NCBI GenBank assembly: GCA_036250225.1
Contig: JAPZLL010000017.1
Coordinates: 558,001 to 622,000 of the forward strand
Direction of reading: 5' to 3'
Length of the DNA: 64,000 nucleotides
From: Cercophora sp. LCS_1
Taxonomy: Eukaryota; Ascomycota; Sordariomycetes; Sordariales; Lasiosphaeriaceae
A program made the translations under genes and the position numbers. Below the pieces are notes generated by a model. It saw nothing but the letters and a program-made list of their open reading frames with translations. It ran no database searches and had not been told where the DNA came from. Below are positions 13,149 to 23,509 of the stretch, piece after piece (position 1 is the first letter of the stretch; every line of letters starts with the position of its first letter).

Positions 13149-13333
13149 TGTAACAGGGGGTGCTCACACCGGCTTGGGTCTCAGGGGAAGTCCTGAGGGC
13201 ACTCATAAAGTCTATTATAATAATCTTGTAATAATCTTGAAAGGCCTCAAAAGTCGCTGAAGAGAAGCTAGATACGATCCTAGAGAGCCAAAGACTCCTT
13301 ATTGTCATCGTCGCGACCGCCAACCGGTCAACA
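13149..13333 (+). mobile_element. Possible solo LTR or LTR fragment
   Basis: The segment begins TGTAACAGGGGG and ends CAACA, giving the 5'-TGT...ACA-3' termini typical of LTRs. It contains an AT-rich block resembling an LTR promoter (TATTATAATAATC near 13213) and is followed at once by TGGACCCCC, which could be a primer-binding site beginning TGG. Length (185 bp) fits a short fungal LTR. No second LTR, gag-pol frame or target duplication was identified, so this is a structural guess only. Confidence 0.3.
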
Positions 13334-13509
13334 TGGACCCCCACGCCGACGAATACTTCAAGAGGTACGAGAATACGGACACTGGAGGAAGAGCTCTTGG
13401 GGATCCGCGGCTTCGGCCACTCCCACAGGGTCGGTTAGTGGTGAGATGGGCCGGTGGTAGAGTTGTCCGGTTTTACACAATGAGACAACTCAGACTAAAA
13501 CGAAGTTGA
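13333..13509 (+). CDS. 58-codon open frame beginning at the LTR-like border
   Basis: ATG at 13333 opens MDPHADEYFKRYENTDTG and runs 58 codons to TGA at 13507-13509. The frame starts exactly at the end of the LTR-like segment, which would fit the beginning of a degraded retroelement gag. No domain is recognised, and a chance frame of this length is common. Reported only because of its position. Confidence 0.2.
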   Translation: MDPHADEYFKRYENTDTGGRALGDPRLRPLPQGRLVVRWAGGRVVRFYTMRQLRLKRS

Positions 13510-14668
13510 CCCCTGGCTGACCTTTGAAGCTATGCATGGGCGAGGGGTTGATACAAAAAGAGCACATCTGGTTTGAGATTCATACATCCGTTGACAAAGA
13601 ATTTGCAGTTGTTGGAGCAATGGACTTCCAGGCCAATCCTACGTTGAGCCAAGGAAAGGAAAGAAATACCAACAACATCAACGCTGCTTTTAAATACTGT
13701 CACCCAGCTCGTCAACCCTGTCCTAATCAACCTCAGCTACTTCCCGGTTCACCAACCCCCGCCCGAAAACTAAATCTCAGCCTTAGGCTACCGCACATCC
13801 CGCGCTCCAACAGTCACAATCCCCTCACTAACGTGACAGCTTAGCACTACACTAGCGACCCTCTTCATCCAGTACCTTATGGGGGAAATACTGGGACCAT
13901 TGAGATAGCACGCAAGTACAAGCTGGTAACATTGAAGTCCACTTCAGCGAACTTGGTGAAACACGAGGAGGACGAGACGAAGCAAGAGCAAAAATTTACA
14001 TGTTAACTTCAGATTGAGGTATGTCTGCTTATCATTCCGGCTCATAGCGTTGACCGAGGATGATATCCTATTCGATTAGTGAGCTGTGGACGACTGCAGG
14101 GGCCTGCACTCGGCAGGGCGAACTCTGCATTCTGCATCCACCACAAACGGCAAGGGGCTCGGGCTCGGATTCTTTCATTCGATCACGAAAGGCATTGCTT
14201 GTGGAAAAGAAGAAAAAAATAGCCGATTGGCTTCTATCCCATCCGTATTCGTAGCTGTTCGCCTATTTTCGCCTTCAATTCCAAATCGCAGTGCGGGAAG
14301 CAGGAGGCGTTGGCAACTCGCAAAACGTTTTGGGGCAACGAGACGACGACCAGAACGCGCCTTCCCCAAACGGGTCAAGCCCCTTTATCGGGGTTAGGGC
14401 TGAAAGCTGCCAGCGCTGTTTTGATTAGTTTGATGGCGTCACAGCGGGCTCGAGATTGTCCCGAGTTCGCGCGTTCACCCTCATCGGAGACTTTCAAGGA
14501 AAGCGCGATCATACATATCCACCTCGCATCCCGTGGTGTGACAACATTTTCCACCGTTTGCACTGTCACAAATCGCTTGGCGGCGCCGCGTTACAGTTAC
14601 ACAGTCGCCGAATCCTGCTGCTCCAGTGTTGCACGTCAGCAGCCAATTCCCGATCCCCACCTACCACA

Positions 14669-15616
14669 ATGGGTCTCGGTCTTCTCAACTTCCTCACCCG
14701 GGGCGTGTCGTTCAACCCCGCCAAGGACATCCCCTCGCTCAAGGGAAAAGTGATCCTCGTCACCGGCGGCAACAGCGGTCTCGGCAAGCAGTCCATCATC
14801 GAACTTGCGCCCCATGAGCCCGAGCTGATTTGGCTGTGCGCCCGCGGCGAGGCGCGCGCCCAAGCCGTCATCGACGACGTGCGCAAGACGGTCCCAAATG
14901 CCAACATCAAGCCGCTCGACCTTGACCTTGCCTCGTTTGAATCCATCAAGAATGCGGCGCGTCGCGTGGCCGCCGAGTCGGACCGGCTCGACGTGCTGAT
15001 GCTCAACGCCGGCATCATGGCGACGCCCGCCGGCCAGACAAAAGAGGGCTACGAGCTGCAATTCGGCACCAACCACGTTGGACACGCGCTGCTGACGAAA
15101 CTGCTGCTTCCGCTGCTTGAGAAGACGGCCGAGCAGCCCGCGTCGGACGTTCGCGTGATCGTTCTCTCGTCCGTTGCGCACCTCGGCGCGCCGAGTGGCG
15201 GCATCCTCTTCGACTCCCTCAAGAGCGAGCAGGCGAGCGTGAACACGATCTACCGGTACGGACAGAGCAAGCTCGCCAACGTTCTGTTCGCGGTCGAGAT
15301 GGCGAGGAGGTATCCCAAGATCAAGACGATTGCGCTCCACCCCGGCGCCGTCATCTCCAACTTGGCGACGCCGTTTAGCAACTCGTACGCGTTCCTCAAG
15401 CCGTTTGTCTGGCTTTACATGACGGCGTTTGCGGTCAGCGTCGAGGACGGCGTCAAGAACCAGTTGTGGGCGACGGTGTCGAGCGATGCGAAGAGCGGGG
15501 AGTATTACATGCCGGTCGGTAGCAACACGGGGGCAAGCGCGCTCTCAAAGGACGAAGAGCTGGCCAAGAAGCTGTGGGAGTGGACGGAGAAGGAGTTGGA
15601 GGACCAGACTTTGTAG
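14669..15616 (+). CDS. Short-chain dehydrogenase/reductase, retinol-dehydrogenase-like
   Basis: Single exon of 315 aa starting at ATG 14669 in a CACAATGG context. An N-terminal hydrophobic/basic leader precedes the Rossmann motif TGGNSGLGKQ (about residues 32-41). LNAGI (about residues 112-116) and the catalytic YGQSK (about residues 196-200), preceded by the VLSSVAHLG strand, complete the classical SDR active site. Spacing and sequence resemble fungal members of the RDH11-14/WW-oxidoreductase group, which reduce or oxidise small carbonyls or alcohols with NADP(H). The substrate cannot be deduced. Length is normal and no defect is seen. Nothing adjacent suggests a biosynthetic cluster: the next gene is an unrecognised repeat protein on the other strand. 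Confidence 0.9.
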   Translation: MGLGLLNFLTRGVSFNPAKDIPSLKGKVILVTGGNSGLGKQSIIELAPHEPELIWLCARGEARAQAVIDDVRKTVPNANIKPLDLDLASFESIKNAARRVAAESDRLDVLMLNAGIMATPAGQTKEGYELQFGTNHVGHALLTKLLLPLLEKTAEQPASDVRVIVLSSVAHLGAPSGGILFDSLKSEQASVNTIYRYGQSKLANVLFAVEMARRYPKIKTIALHPGAVISNLATPFSNSYAFLKPFVWLYMTAFAVSVEDGVKNQLWATVSSDAKSGEYYMPVGSNTGASALSKDEELAKKLWEWTEKELEDQTL

Positions 15617-16868
15617 GCGAGCACACGCCAGGTAATAATGCACATCCTGTGCACCAAATTTGAATCCACCCATCTCCACGCGCTCAAGAGTTGTGATCCA
15701 AGTGCTGCACAACCGCCAGGAAAGCACCCGTGTCAACTGCGAATCCACCAATGCGCAGATAATGACCCTCCAGATGCAGCTACAATCGAGGGGTAACGTA
15801 TGCAAAAACGGTCGTTAAAAGTCAACGCGAGGGACGCCATTGAATCACAGACGAATAACTAGCTCAAGTCGATCCTCGGCAATCAACGCCCGCCGGGACA
15901 CACTCACAAAACTCTAACATGCCCCTTCCCAGCGCTCCAAGACGACGTAAAGCTTCATCAACCGGATTCGGTCTGCAAGTTCGTCACCCCGGTCATGTGC
16001 TATTCCTCTGGGAAGGGAGGGATCCGAGATGGCATCAAGGAATGCTCGGAGCGTCAAAGAATGTCCCATTGGATAATGTGGCGCGACGTTGAAGAACAGG
16101 GACCTTGAGGTACCGCTATTTGGACTACAGGTCGCGGGTCACAAAACGAGCCACTCTTGAAACCACTTACAGCGGGATCAGCGGGATCAGCGGGATTCAG
16201 TTGGCAAATTTATTGGCCCAGCTTTGCGAGATTCATGTGGAATAATGTGTTCATCCCATATCTGAAGCATCAGGGAATGTTCTGTGGCATTAAACAGCAT
16301 CGCAAAGTGTCAAGCAACCACTCTGGGCGTCGTGTTGAGTTGCGAGGCATCAAAAACACTATTCTAAAGCATCGATCGACCCATATTCCAGCGGCCATGG
16401 GTTATTGCCTCGAAGACCAAGGCCATCATCCACTCACATGTTACAAAATACGCCACCCCTTCAAACCCAAACGCCAAGGCATTCATTTTCTCAGGACCAA
16501 CCTTGTTCCATAACCGTTACAACCTTGAGCACTCCATACACCATGTCACCGGGATGGCAAGGTACATGACTGATGTCACCAAACTATGTTTCATCCAACT
16601 AATGTGAATTTTCGGGTCACATCTAAGTCACAAAACTCTAAAGTCCCTCAGGACAAGACAAGGGTCAAACCAAAACCAGTGATCATCTTTCCTGATTGTT
16701 CAATCAGGAACAACCACAAACGCCAAAATGCCAAGCTTCCAGCCCGAACCCCCAAACCCGGACATAAACTTCAAGTCCAACCCAAACTTCAACGCCCGCT
16801 CCAAAGACACAATGCCCGACCGAAACTCAAAACCCGAACCCTTCAAACTCCTCCGCAGGACCGAAACC
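15617..16868. other. Intergenic region with a small tandem repeat
   Basis: No gene is supported. A 9-bp unit GCGGGATCA is repeated about three times at 16172-16199, the last copy altered. The rest is moderately AT-rich with short frames lacking family features. It holds the 3' flanks of two convergent genes. Confidence 0.55.
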
Positions 16869-18041
16869 CTACTGCGCGATAGCGTCCACCCCAGCCGCCG
16901 TCTTCTCAGCCGCGTCCCACTCAGCCAGTGCCCTGGTCAACAACTGCTCCACCGAGAGTTCTTCGTCCAGCTCGCCAGCTGTGGCTGGGGCGACGGTCGT
17001 GGGGTCCTCGGAGGCTGGGAACACAGGATCCGGCGAGGCAGCTGGCGAGGCAGGAAGGCCGGCGAGAGGATTGAAGCCGGCAGGAATGTCGGCGGCATGA
17101 GCGGCCTGGATCTCGGCAGGGGTTTTTTTGCCCGGCCCCATCCAAAACCTGTCCGCCCGGTCACTCATGCGGGCCTTGGCCGCGTCGGTCAGCACCACGG
17201 GCTTGTGTTTCGCCTTGGCGCTAGGTGCCACGCTGCCCCCGAGAGCGATAGGAGCGACGACGGCAGCGGCTTTACGAGCGGCGTCGGCGGCTTCCCTTGC
17301 CTCCCTAAAGGCTATGGCCTGGGCCTCCATGCGAGCCCCTACCTCGTCGCTCAGCACGACGCCACCTGTGATTGCCCTGGCCTCGGGCGGGATGAAGCTG
17401 CGCCTGGGGACGACAGGCTGCGCGGCGGGGATGGTGGACTGGTTGTTGCCAGCCTGTGTCTGAGCCAGTGCCCGCTCAAATTGAGCAACATTTGCTCGCG
17501 GCTCGGGGCGACCCCTCTTAGTAATCTTGGGGCCCGGGTTGGCAGCCCCAAAGAGGGGGGCGGAGGAGGAGGAGGGAGGCCGGGACGCACGAGAGGCTGG
17601 CCGTTGTTGGCCGCGACGAGGGATTGGTGGCGGTGGCACCCAGTTACCGCTTGGGCTGGTTGTCCAGCCGGGGGGAGGCACGCGTGGTGCTTTCGGTTTA
17701 CCATGGTTGGCGGCCATGGCGGCGGTCGGGAATGAAGGCACCGGGGTGAAACCATTGCCGAGGAGGGAGGGAGCAGCAATGGCGGGGAGGGTCAGGCCCG
17801 GTTGAAACCCATTGCCCAGTAGGTCGACGTCGAGGGGGGCCGGGAAGGTCAGACCCGGCAGGAATTCGTTGCCCAGTGGGCCAAAGGCTGCTGGGGTCGG
17901 GAAAGTCTGACCCAGTTGGAACCCATTGTCCAGTGTGTTGTCGGGAGCCTGGGTGGGGAAGGCCAGGTCCGGCTGAGGCCGAGGGCCGACTGTGTTGCCA
18001 GCGGCGCCGGCGGCGAAAAGGAAGGACGGTTGGGCCGACAT
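16869..18041 (-). CDS. Unrecognised protein with degenerate 19-residue tandem repeats
   Basis: Single open frame of 390 aa, ATG at 18041, TAG at 16869-16871. No family is recognised. Residues 15-112 consist of about five degenerate copies of a unit of 19-22 residues with core GN(G/E)F-x-PG-LTFP (clear copies start at about 37, 57, 76 and 95). Residues 113-180 are Pro/Ser/Arg-rich and basic, probably disordered. Two further related blocks, VVLSDEVGARME (about 228-239) and VVLTDAAKARMS (about 282-293), each lead into an Ala-rich, charged, probably helical stretch. The C-terminus is acidic. There is no signal peptide or membrane helix. A frame of this length with in-phase repeats is unlikely by chance, but expression is unproven. 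Possible roles (scaffold, nuclear or cytoskeletal protein) cannot be chosen between. Confidence 0.6.
   Translation of the reverse strand: MSAQPSFLFAAGAAGNTVGPRPQPDLAFPTQAPDNTLDNGFQLGQTFPTPAAFGPLGNEFLPGLTFPAPLDVDLLGNGFQPGLTLPAIAAPSLLGNGFTPVPSFPTAAMAANHGKPKAPRVPPPGWTTSPSGNWVPPPPIPRRGQQRPASRASRPPSSSSAPLFGAANPGPKITKRGRPEPRANVAQFERALAQTQAGNNQSTIPAAQPVVPRRSFIPPEARAITGGVVLSDEVGARMEAQAIAFREAREAADAARKAAAVVAPIALGGSVAPSAKAKHKPVVLTDAAKARMSDRADRFWMGPGKKTPAEIQAAHAADIPAGFNPLAGLPASPAASPDPVFPASEDPTTVAPATAGELDEELSVEQLLTRALAEWDAAEKTAAGVDAIAQ
17706..17999 (-). repeat. Coding minisatellite-like repeat, period about 57 bp
   Basis: Around 17754, 17808, 17865 and 17921 the plus strand repeats variants of CATTGCCCAGT, followed each time by a segment resembling CCGGGAAGGTCAGACCCGG. 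The spacing of 54-57 bp matches the 19-residue protein repeat. The copies have diverged but preserve the frame. Confidence 0.7.
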
Positions 18042-20204
18042 GGTGAGGGTGGCAGCGCAACAGGGGAGGAGAAAGAAAAAGGATAGTCAACTCTTAGTGA
18101 TGAGAGGACAGAGGAGTGACAAGGTCGATGGTGTCTAGTGCAGCAAGGTCTGGTGTGCAAGGTAGACTGGTTGTGTGATGGTGAAAGATGAAGGGAAGGT
18201 GCAACTTTGAAAAGGATGGGTGGGATTATATCCATTTCCCGGAAGCCTTCTCTCTTCCCAAATCAGCGGGAATTCGACTGCCGAAAATTCGAACAAACGC
18301 ATTGGAGAGCCGAAAAATAGATGCAAGTGTCCATGTGTGGAAACATGTAACCTGTTGGGCGAAGCCACAGAGAAAGTATGGCGCTGTTGAGCTTGTGACT
18401 CGACTGCGGGGTGTGGACCCCATTCTACGCTGTTCCCAAAACGGAAGCCACGGACCAGACTGTTGGGACATGTTGTTGATATTCTGCAACATGTGTGCAG
18501 TTCCTGGGCCGAAAAAGTTGACAAGTTGACTTGGCAAGGCTGTCGGCGTCTGAAGAGCATCATGCAGCCTGCATATTCTACAAGGGAAACATCGCGACGG
18601 CAAGACATCGGTCCAACAACGGCATCCAAGTGTCACCCCAGTCATAGCTATCTACACACCGGTATCCACAACAGGGCAGACTGGCAAGCACTACCGTTGA
18701 CGCTCTCCAGCCCCAACGCATCCCAAAACGTGCACGTGGAGTGAAGAATTCTCAGTCAATGACGCCTCAAAACTGGCTTCTCGTCAAGAGCCGAGACCAG
18801 GGCAATCAATCTGCATTCGCAGCAACATAGCCGAAAAATCTGCGCAGCCAGATATCACTGATTTGATTTCGCGAAATGTTTGATTCTCCTGTCTTTTTTT
18901 AATTTTCTGTGCTGTCCACCCCCATTCCCACTCCCATGAGACCACCGATTGCATAGCCAGAGGTGCGCCCCCATGTTACGATGGCGTCCCAATGATTTGT
19001 GTGCATTTTGCCGGTGACAGCTTGTGATCGTCCAAGCATGACCGCGCCTTCTCCCCTGCCTGTTCATTTTTGACGTGCCAAATTATCCTAGCGCATTTGC
19101 GCACAGCATGAAGACAGGCAATTTGCCCACCAGACCTAAGGAGTAGATGGTACGCCACGGCCCAACAAAAAGATTTGCGATCAAATCGGTCACGGTTGTG
19201 ATACCAGAAGGTGGTTCGCCACCTTAAGATGCGTACTAGCGTGCAGCGTGCACGATTTTTCGGCAAACGCATAAGCCTAAAATAAAAGGTCTATCTCAAT
19301 TACCGAAAAATGAATTGATTATCCCTCACTGATTGAGGTGGGTGGGAAAACGAGGGGGGAAAAAGCTGCACTGGTGGGTGTGTAAGTCAGATGACGCCTG
19401 ACTTTTCAGGCAAAAACCTTCAGCCTTCTGCCCCACATCCCTCACTTACATGCAATGCGGCTCAACGCTTCAGCACCTGTCAGAACTCAACCATGGGTTT
19501 GGGATCAGGGCAACGGAAAGGTCCCACAAAAGCGTCGGGCTAGCGCACCGTTCCATGGACAGATAGATGTTATTCAGTGGGCCTTGGGCTATATTTGGCG
19601 GTGTGTGTATGGTACATGCAGCTGTCTAGACGACCTCCAAGCACCAGCAGACCAAACAAAAGTTCTTTCCATCGTGTGTCCGTCAATGACATCATCGCCT
19701 GAACGAATCTAAACCCTTATCTGGCCAGGCCCACCCGAAAACCCGCGGTCAACCATAAGGCCGGTGGTACCCAAGTTCCCCCGATAGAATGCGACCAATG
19801 AGTCAAGCTGCCAACGATGGAGACCACACACGCGCTAGTCAAACCCTAGCTGATAAGTGAGTTGGTGGGTGTCCGTCTGATTGTGGTCTGGAGGCAGCTG
19901 TGTGCACTTACACTGGGGTTTGAGAAGAAATGCACAATCACCCTTCCACTCTCACCGTGCCCCACCTAGCAGCCAGATGGAACGCGCCCAGTAAATCAGG
20001 CTCCTGATTACATGTCTCGGCGGTAACTGATCCGGATCAATATGCTGCTCAAGCCGACGTTGGGTCCAAGGAGGCCTGGAAAAACACGCTCGTGGCTTGC
20101 ACTTGGCCGTTGGGGTCTCAACGTCATGACATAATCCAGCCCTAAGAAGGGTTCATGGCTGAAACGCGACACCAAATCGTCGACGCGTTGGATTGCCGGA
20201 CCGC
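18042..20204. other. 2.2-kb intergenic region, nothing recognised
   Basis: It carries the promoter of the repeat protein on its left and the 3' flank of the hydrolase on its right. Frames are short and patternless on both strands, with AT-rich patches near 18880-18910 and 19280-19320. No RNA gene signature was seen. Confidence 0.55.
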
Positions 20205-21538
20205 TCAAAGGTGCCAGACAGTGGCCTTCAGCCACAATCCCAACAGATCCATGAAGACTGCTGTCTTGACCTGGGCATCTGCAATCGTCTCCTTGCCACC
20301 CATGAGCTGCCTGATGTGCTTGTTATCGAACCCGTGCAGTGCGTCCGACACAAGTAGCCACTTAACCCCGCCGCCCTTCCATGTCTCCTCGAACGCGAAC
20401 CGTGTGTCCGAATTTCCAGTGTCGTCCAACACCGAGAGCTCGCCCGGCTGTGACACGACGGCTTCGCTGCCGCAGATTCGTTCTTTCGGGTCTTCGCTTC
20501 GCGGGTCGGGAACTTCAAACCCATCTTTACCCCTCTCTTTCGCCAGACGACACGCTAATCGCCAGCTCTCGTGTGCCAAGAGGTCCAACTCGGTAGCGAT
20601 TAGGCCTACAAATGGTGGTAGGTTACTCGCTGGTGCAAAGTACGGACTGAGCAACGGATCTCTCAGGTCGTGACCGTAGGGAACATAGCTCCAGTTGAAG
20701 GTGGGTATAAGAGACGATAGCCCGTCCTTAACGTCGCCCCGAGGATACTCCAACGAAGTCTTGAATGGTCGATTGCCGAGCTTTTCATCCTCCGACACAC
20801 TCAAGTCAAGATACCCGTACACACTGACGGCCGCAGCAGGCGAGATTCGATGCTGACGAACACTAGGAAGCTGGCTGACGCTCAGAGCTAGGTTTCCGCC
20901 CGCCGAAAAGCCAAGGATCGCCGTCCGACTCCGCTTGACACCCGACGGGTCCAAATACGTGCTGCGATCGATCGGCAACGACTCGTCAGCGAGAGTAGCC
21001 AGCAGCAAAACCTCAAGATCATATATAGCCGTCGGAAACGGAGCGGCGGGCGCCTTAGAGTAGTTGAGGGCAATGACAAGAACGCCTTGGCTGTCGGCAA
21101 ACGCTCGATTCCACTCGTCGTCGTCTCGAATGTGGCCGATACAAAAACCACCGCCGTGGATGGTAAACAGCGTTGGGAGAGTCGCTTGCGACGTCTGGTC
21201 ATAGGTTTTCGGGAAGAAAATGCTAACAGCCCACGTCAGCTTGCAATCGCTCGCGGGACCAAGCGCTGACGGACGTACCGAACAGGTAAATGCGGTCGGC
21301 ATTCATAGATCTTGACAATATTCGGAGTCTCCGCCGGCGGATAAAAGTACTCGGCCCAGCCCCGCAGCCAAAGCAGAGGAGCTATCACACCCTTGAGCCC
21401 GTAGATGTGGCTGGCAAGCGAGAGCTTCGACAGCAGCGGCGGTGCCAGTTTCCTCAGCGTTGTATCCTCCTCGGCCGACGGCGCTGGGTCGGCGCTCGGT
21501 GCTCGTGGCACGGTGGTATCAGCGGCCTCAGCAGGCAT
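20205..21538 (-). CDS. Alpha/beta-hydrolase, hormone-sensitive-lipase-like (abhydrolase_3)
   Basis: Two exons, 21538-21279 and 21222-20205, are spliced across a 56-bp intron (GTACGT...GTTAG) inside an Arg codon, giving 425 aa. The spliced sequence reads RPHLPVRIFFPKTYDQ into the conserved strand before the oxyanion-hole motif HGGGF. The nucleophile elbow is GFSAGG, and a C-terminal DALHGFD supplies the catalytic His. The acidic residue probably lies in TELDLLAHE, a diverged form of the usual DPLRDE region. This arrangement defines HSL-type esterases/lipases acting on short-chain or aromatic esters. There is no signal peptide; a short hydrophobic stretch around VIAPLLWL in exon 1 could touch a membrane. 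An insertion between the Asp and His motifs (about residues 315-360) is longer than usual. Substrate unknown. Confidence 0.9.
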
Positions 21539-23509
21539 CTTTCTCCTCCCGCCAACAAGCGCTCAATGATTCGTGGGCGGCGCAAAGGTGCTGGTTTCTC
21601 GTGGGTCTGGCTGTTGGAGGAAAAGCCCGCGGGCGCAGTCAAACTCTCGCGCGCGATCGCTGGATTCGAGGGATTGAATCGGATGATCTAGCTCGTCACA
21701 AGTCAGTTGAGCCTATCTCAAGAAGCGACGCAACTTACATTTAGAATGTCGAAGCAAAGGCCAGGTCAGCAAACAGCTCGGCAGACCAGCACAGCGGAAT
21801 GCGACGGCACTTGGCCTTTACCCGGTGGCTGGAGGCGGGCACGCTGCCTGCGCCCCGCGGATCATGTCGAAACTGCAGGTGTGACGGACCCGAATCCGGG
21901 TAAGGAAGCGAAGGGAGGCTGGCATGGCTCGATTGCAGTTGCGCTCAGTTTGCGACGTCGTTAACAAGTTGGAGGACGACACGTCCGGGACTTTCCAGGT
22001 TGTTTGATCGGTCGTCGTTGCCATTGAGTGAGGACTGTGCTTTAGGCCGTGCTTCAGTGGGCCTTCCAGAAGGGTTTCCAGTGCGCACAGGGCAGTACCC
22101 GGTCCGGACCGCCTGTAGCTTCCATGGCGACGGCAGTCGGCGCCCACCTGCAACGGCCGCCCCCGAACACTTTGGTGCTGTCAAGATCTTGTTTGAACGA
22201 CAAGCGACCCAGTTTTATCTTGTTTCAACGACGAAGATCCAGTTTTCTTGACGCCTCAGGACGACATCGAGCAGTAGGTGACCTCAAGCTGACGACCAGC
22301 AGCCGCGCTTTGGACCAGCAGCCGAGCTACCGTCCCAGGCGCAGAACCCCCGAGATTGGATTCGGCAGTCGCCCTGAAGCAGAGACCGAACCGCCCGCGA
22401 GCGCCTCCGGAACAGCACAACTGTTCATTCTTAGCCACAGAAAATCTCGGTCATTCTTTCCAGTTACTTCTCAAATCGGCGCTCTCACCCGTAAGGGCTC
22501 CTCGGCGTGACGGTAAAGAAGAGCGGATGGCGCTTGGGCTTGTTTTCTTCCTCCGCACAAAAAGAAATATCTAGGCAAAGACTGCTTGACGCCCTTGAAG
22601 CGGTGATTTCGGTCCCTAAATTGCTTTGCGAGACATCAAGGTGATTTTCCAAGCCTAGATTTCCGACAAATAAAGTTCAGTTTCACGGCTCGCTGCTACG
22701 TCTATTCACACCAGATTTGCCCGGATCACCGCCGAGTCCTCGGTGCTAACCCGTGCAAGTCCTCCCCGTCACCACTTACCTGGAACATTCAAAGGCAACA
22801 CAACAGCAAACCTGAGCCCCGGCGTTGTAGTTTCTTCGTTTTCTATTGGAGCCTTCCCATCCTCATGCCCCCAGGGTAGTACACACGTCCCCAAGTCCAA
22901 GTCTGTTCAAACTTTGAGCAACCCACAACATAAGCAGACCTTTTGTCACGCACCATCTCCATGACCAACCTTGCTCATATCCAAGAGCCGAGAGCCTGAA
23001 GCGTCATCACTCCCTGCAGCCTGCCTTTGCTTTCCAGTGGTGGTACCATCAAGTCAAGTGCAGCTCCCTATCGGTAGATAGGTGCAGCAACCGGTGATGT
23101 ATCGCCAGGCGGTTGTCTGATGGGAATCTAGTTGTTATAGGAAGGAAGTAATAACTGGAAGAGGCTCTCGAGGTAATGTAGTGTTGGTCTGGAACAATTG
23201 GCGGTGCCTCAGACTGATGCCTGGACCACAACACTTTCTTCTCGTTTGACTAGCCTTTGCTCCTCCGTTATCTCCCGGGTACCTCTGGTCGACTGCATCT
23301 CAACGAACTCACCCAAAGCAAAAGCTGCGGCACTACTCTGGTCCCTCGGTTGCATAAAGACTACGCAAGCGGAACAGTCACGCCGCCGACAGCAAAATCT
23401 CGGAACCAACTTCCATAACATAACAAGCAAGAATACCTAACCTACAAGTACATGCCCGCCCAACCGCCCAACCGCCATAACCCATGATCATGCCGCCCTC
23501 GTCCGTGTC
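21539..23509. other. 2-kb intergenic region, nothing recognised
   Basis: It contains the hydrolase promoter and the 3' flank of the SAPS gene. There is no frame with family features. A short run of CCGCCCAAC units lies near 23456-23473. Confidence 0.55.

Larger units (their letters stand above)
12976..14668. other. Intergenic region between the giant gene and the SDR
   Basis: It contains the promoters of two divergent genes plus a possible LTR relic at 13149-13333 and a 58-codon open frame at 13333-13509 (listed separately). The remaining short frames show no recognisable family. AT content rises around 13200-13250 and 13850-14050. Confidence 0.55.
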
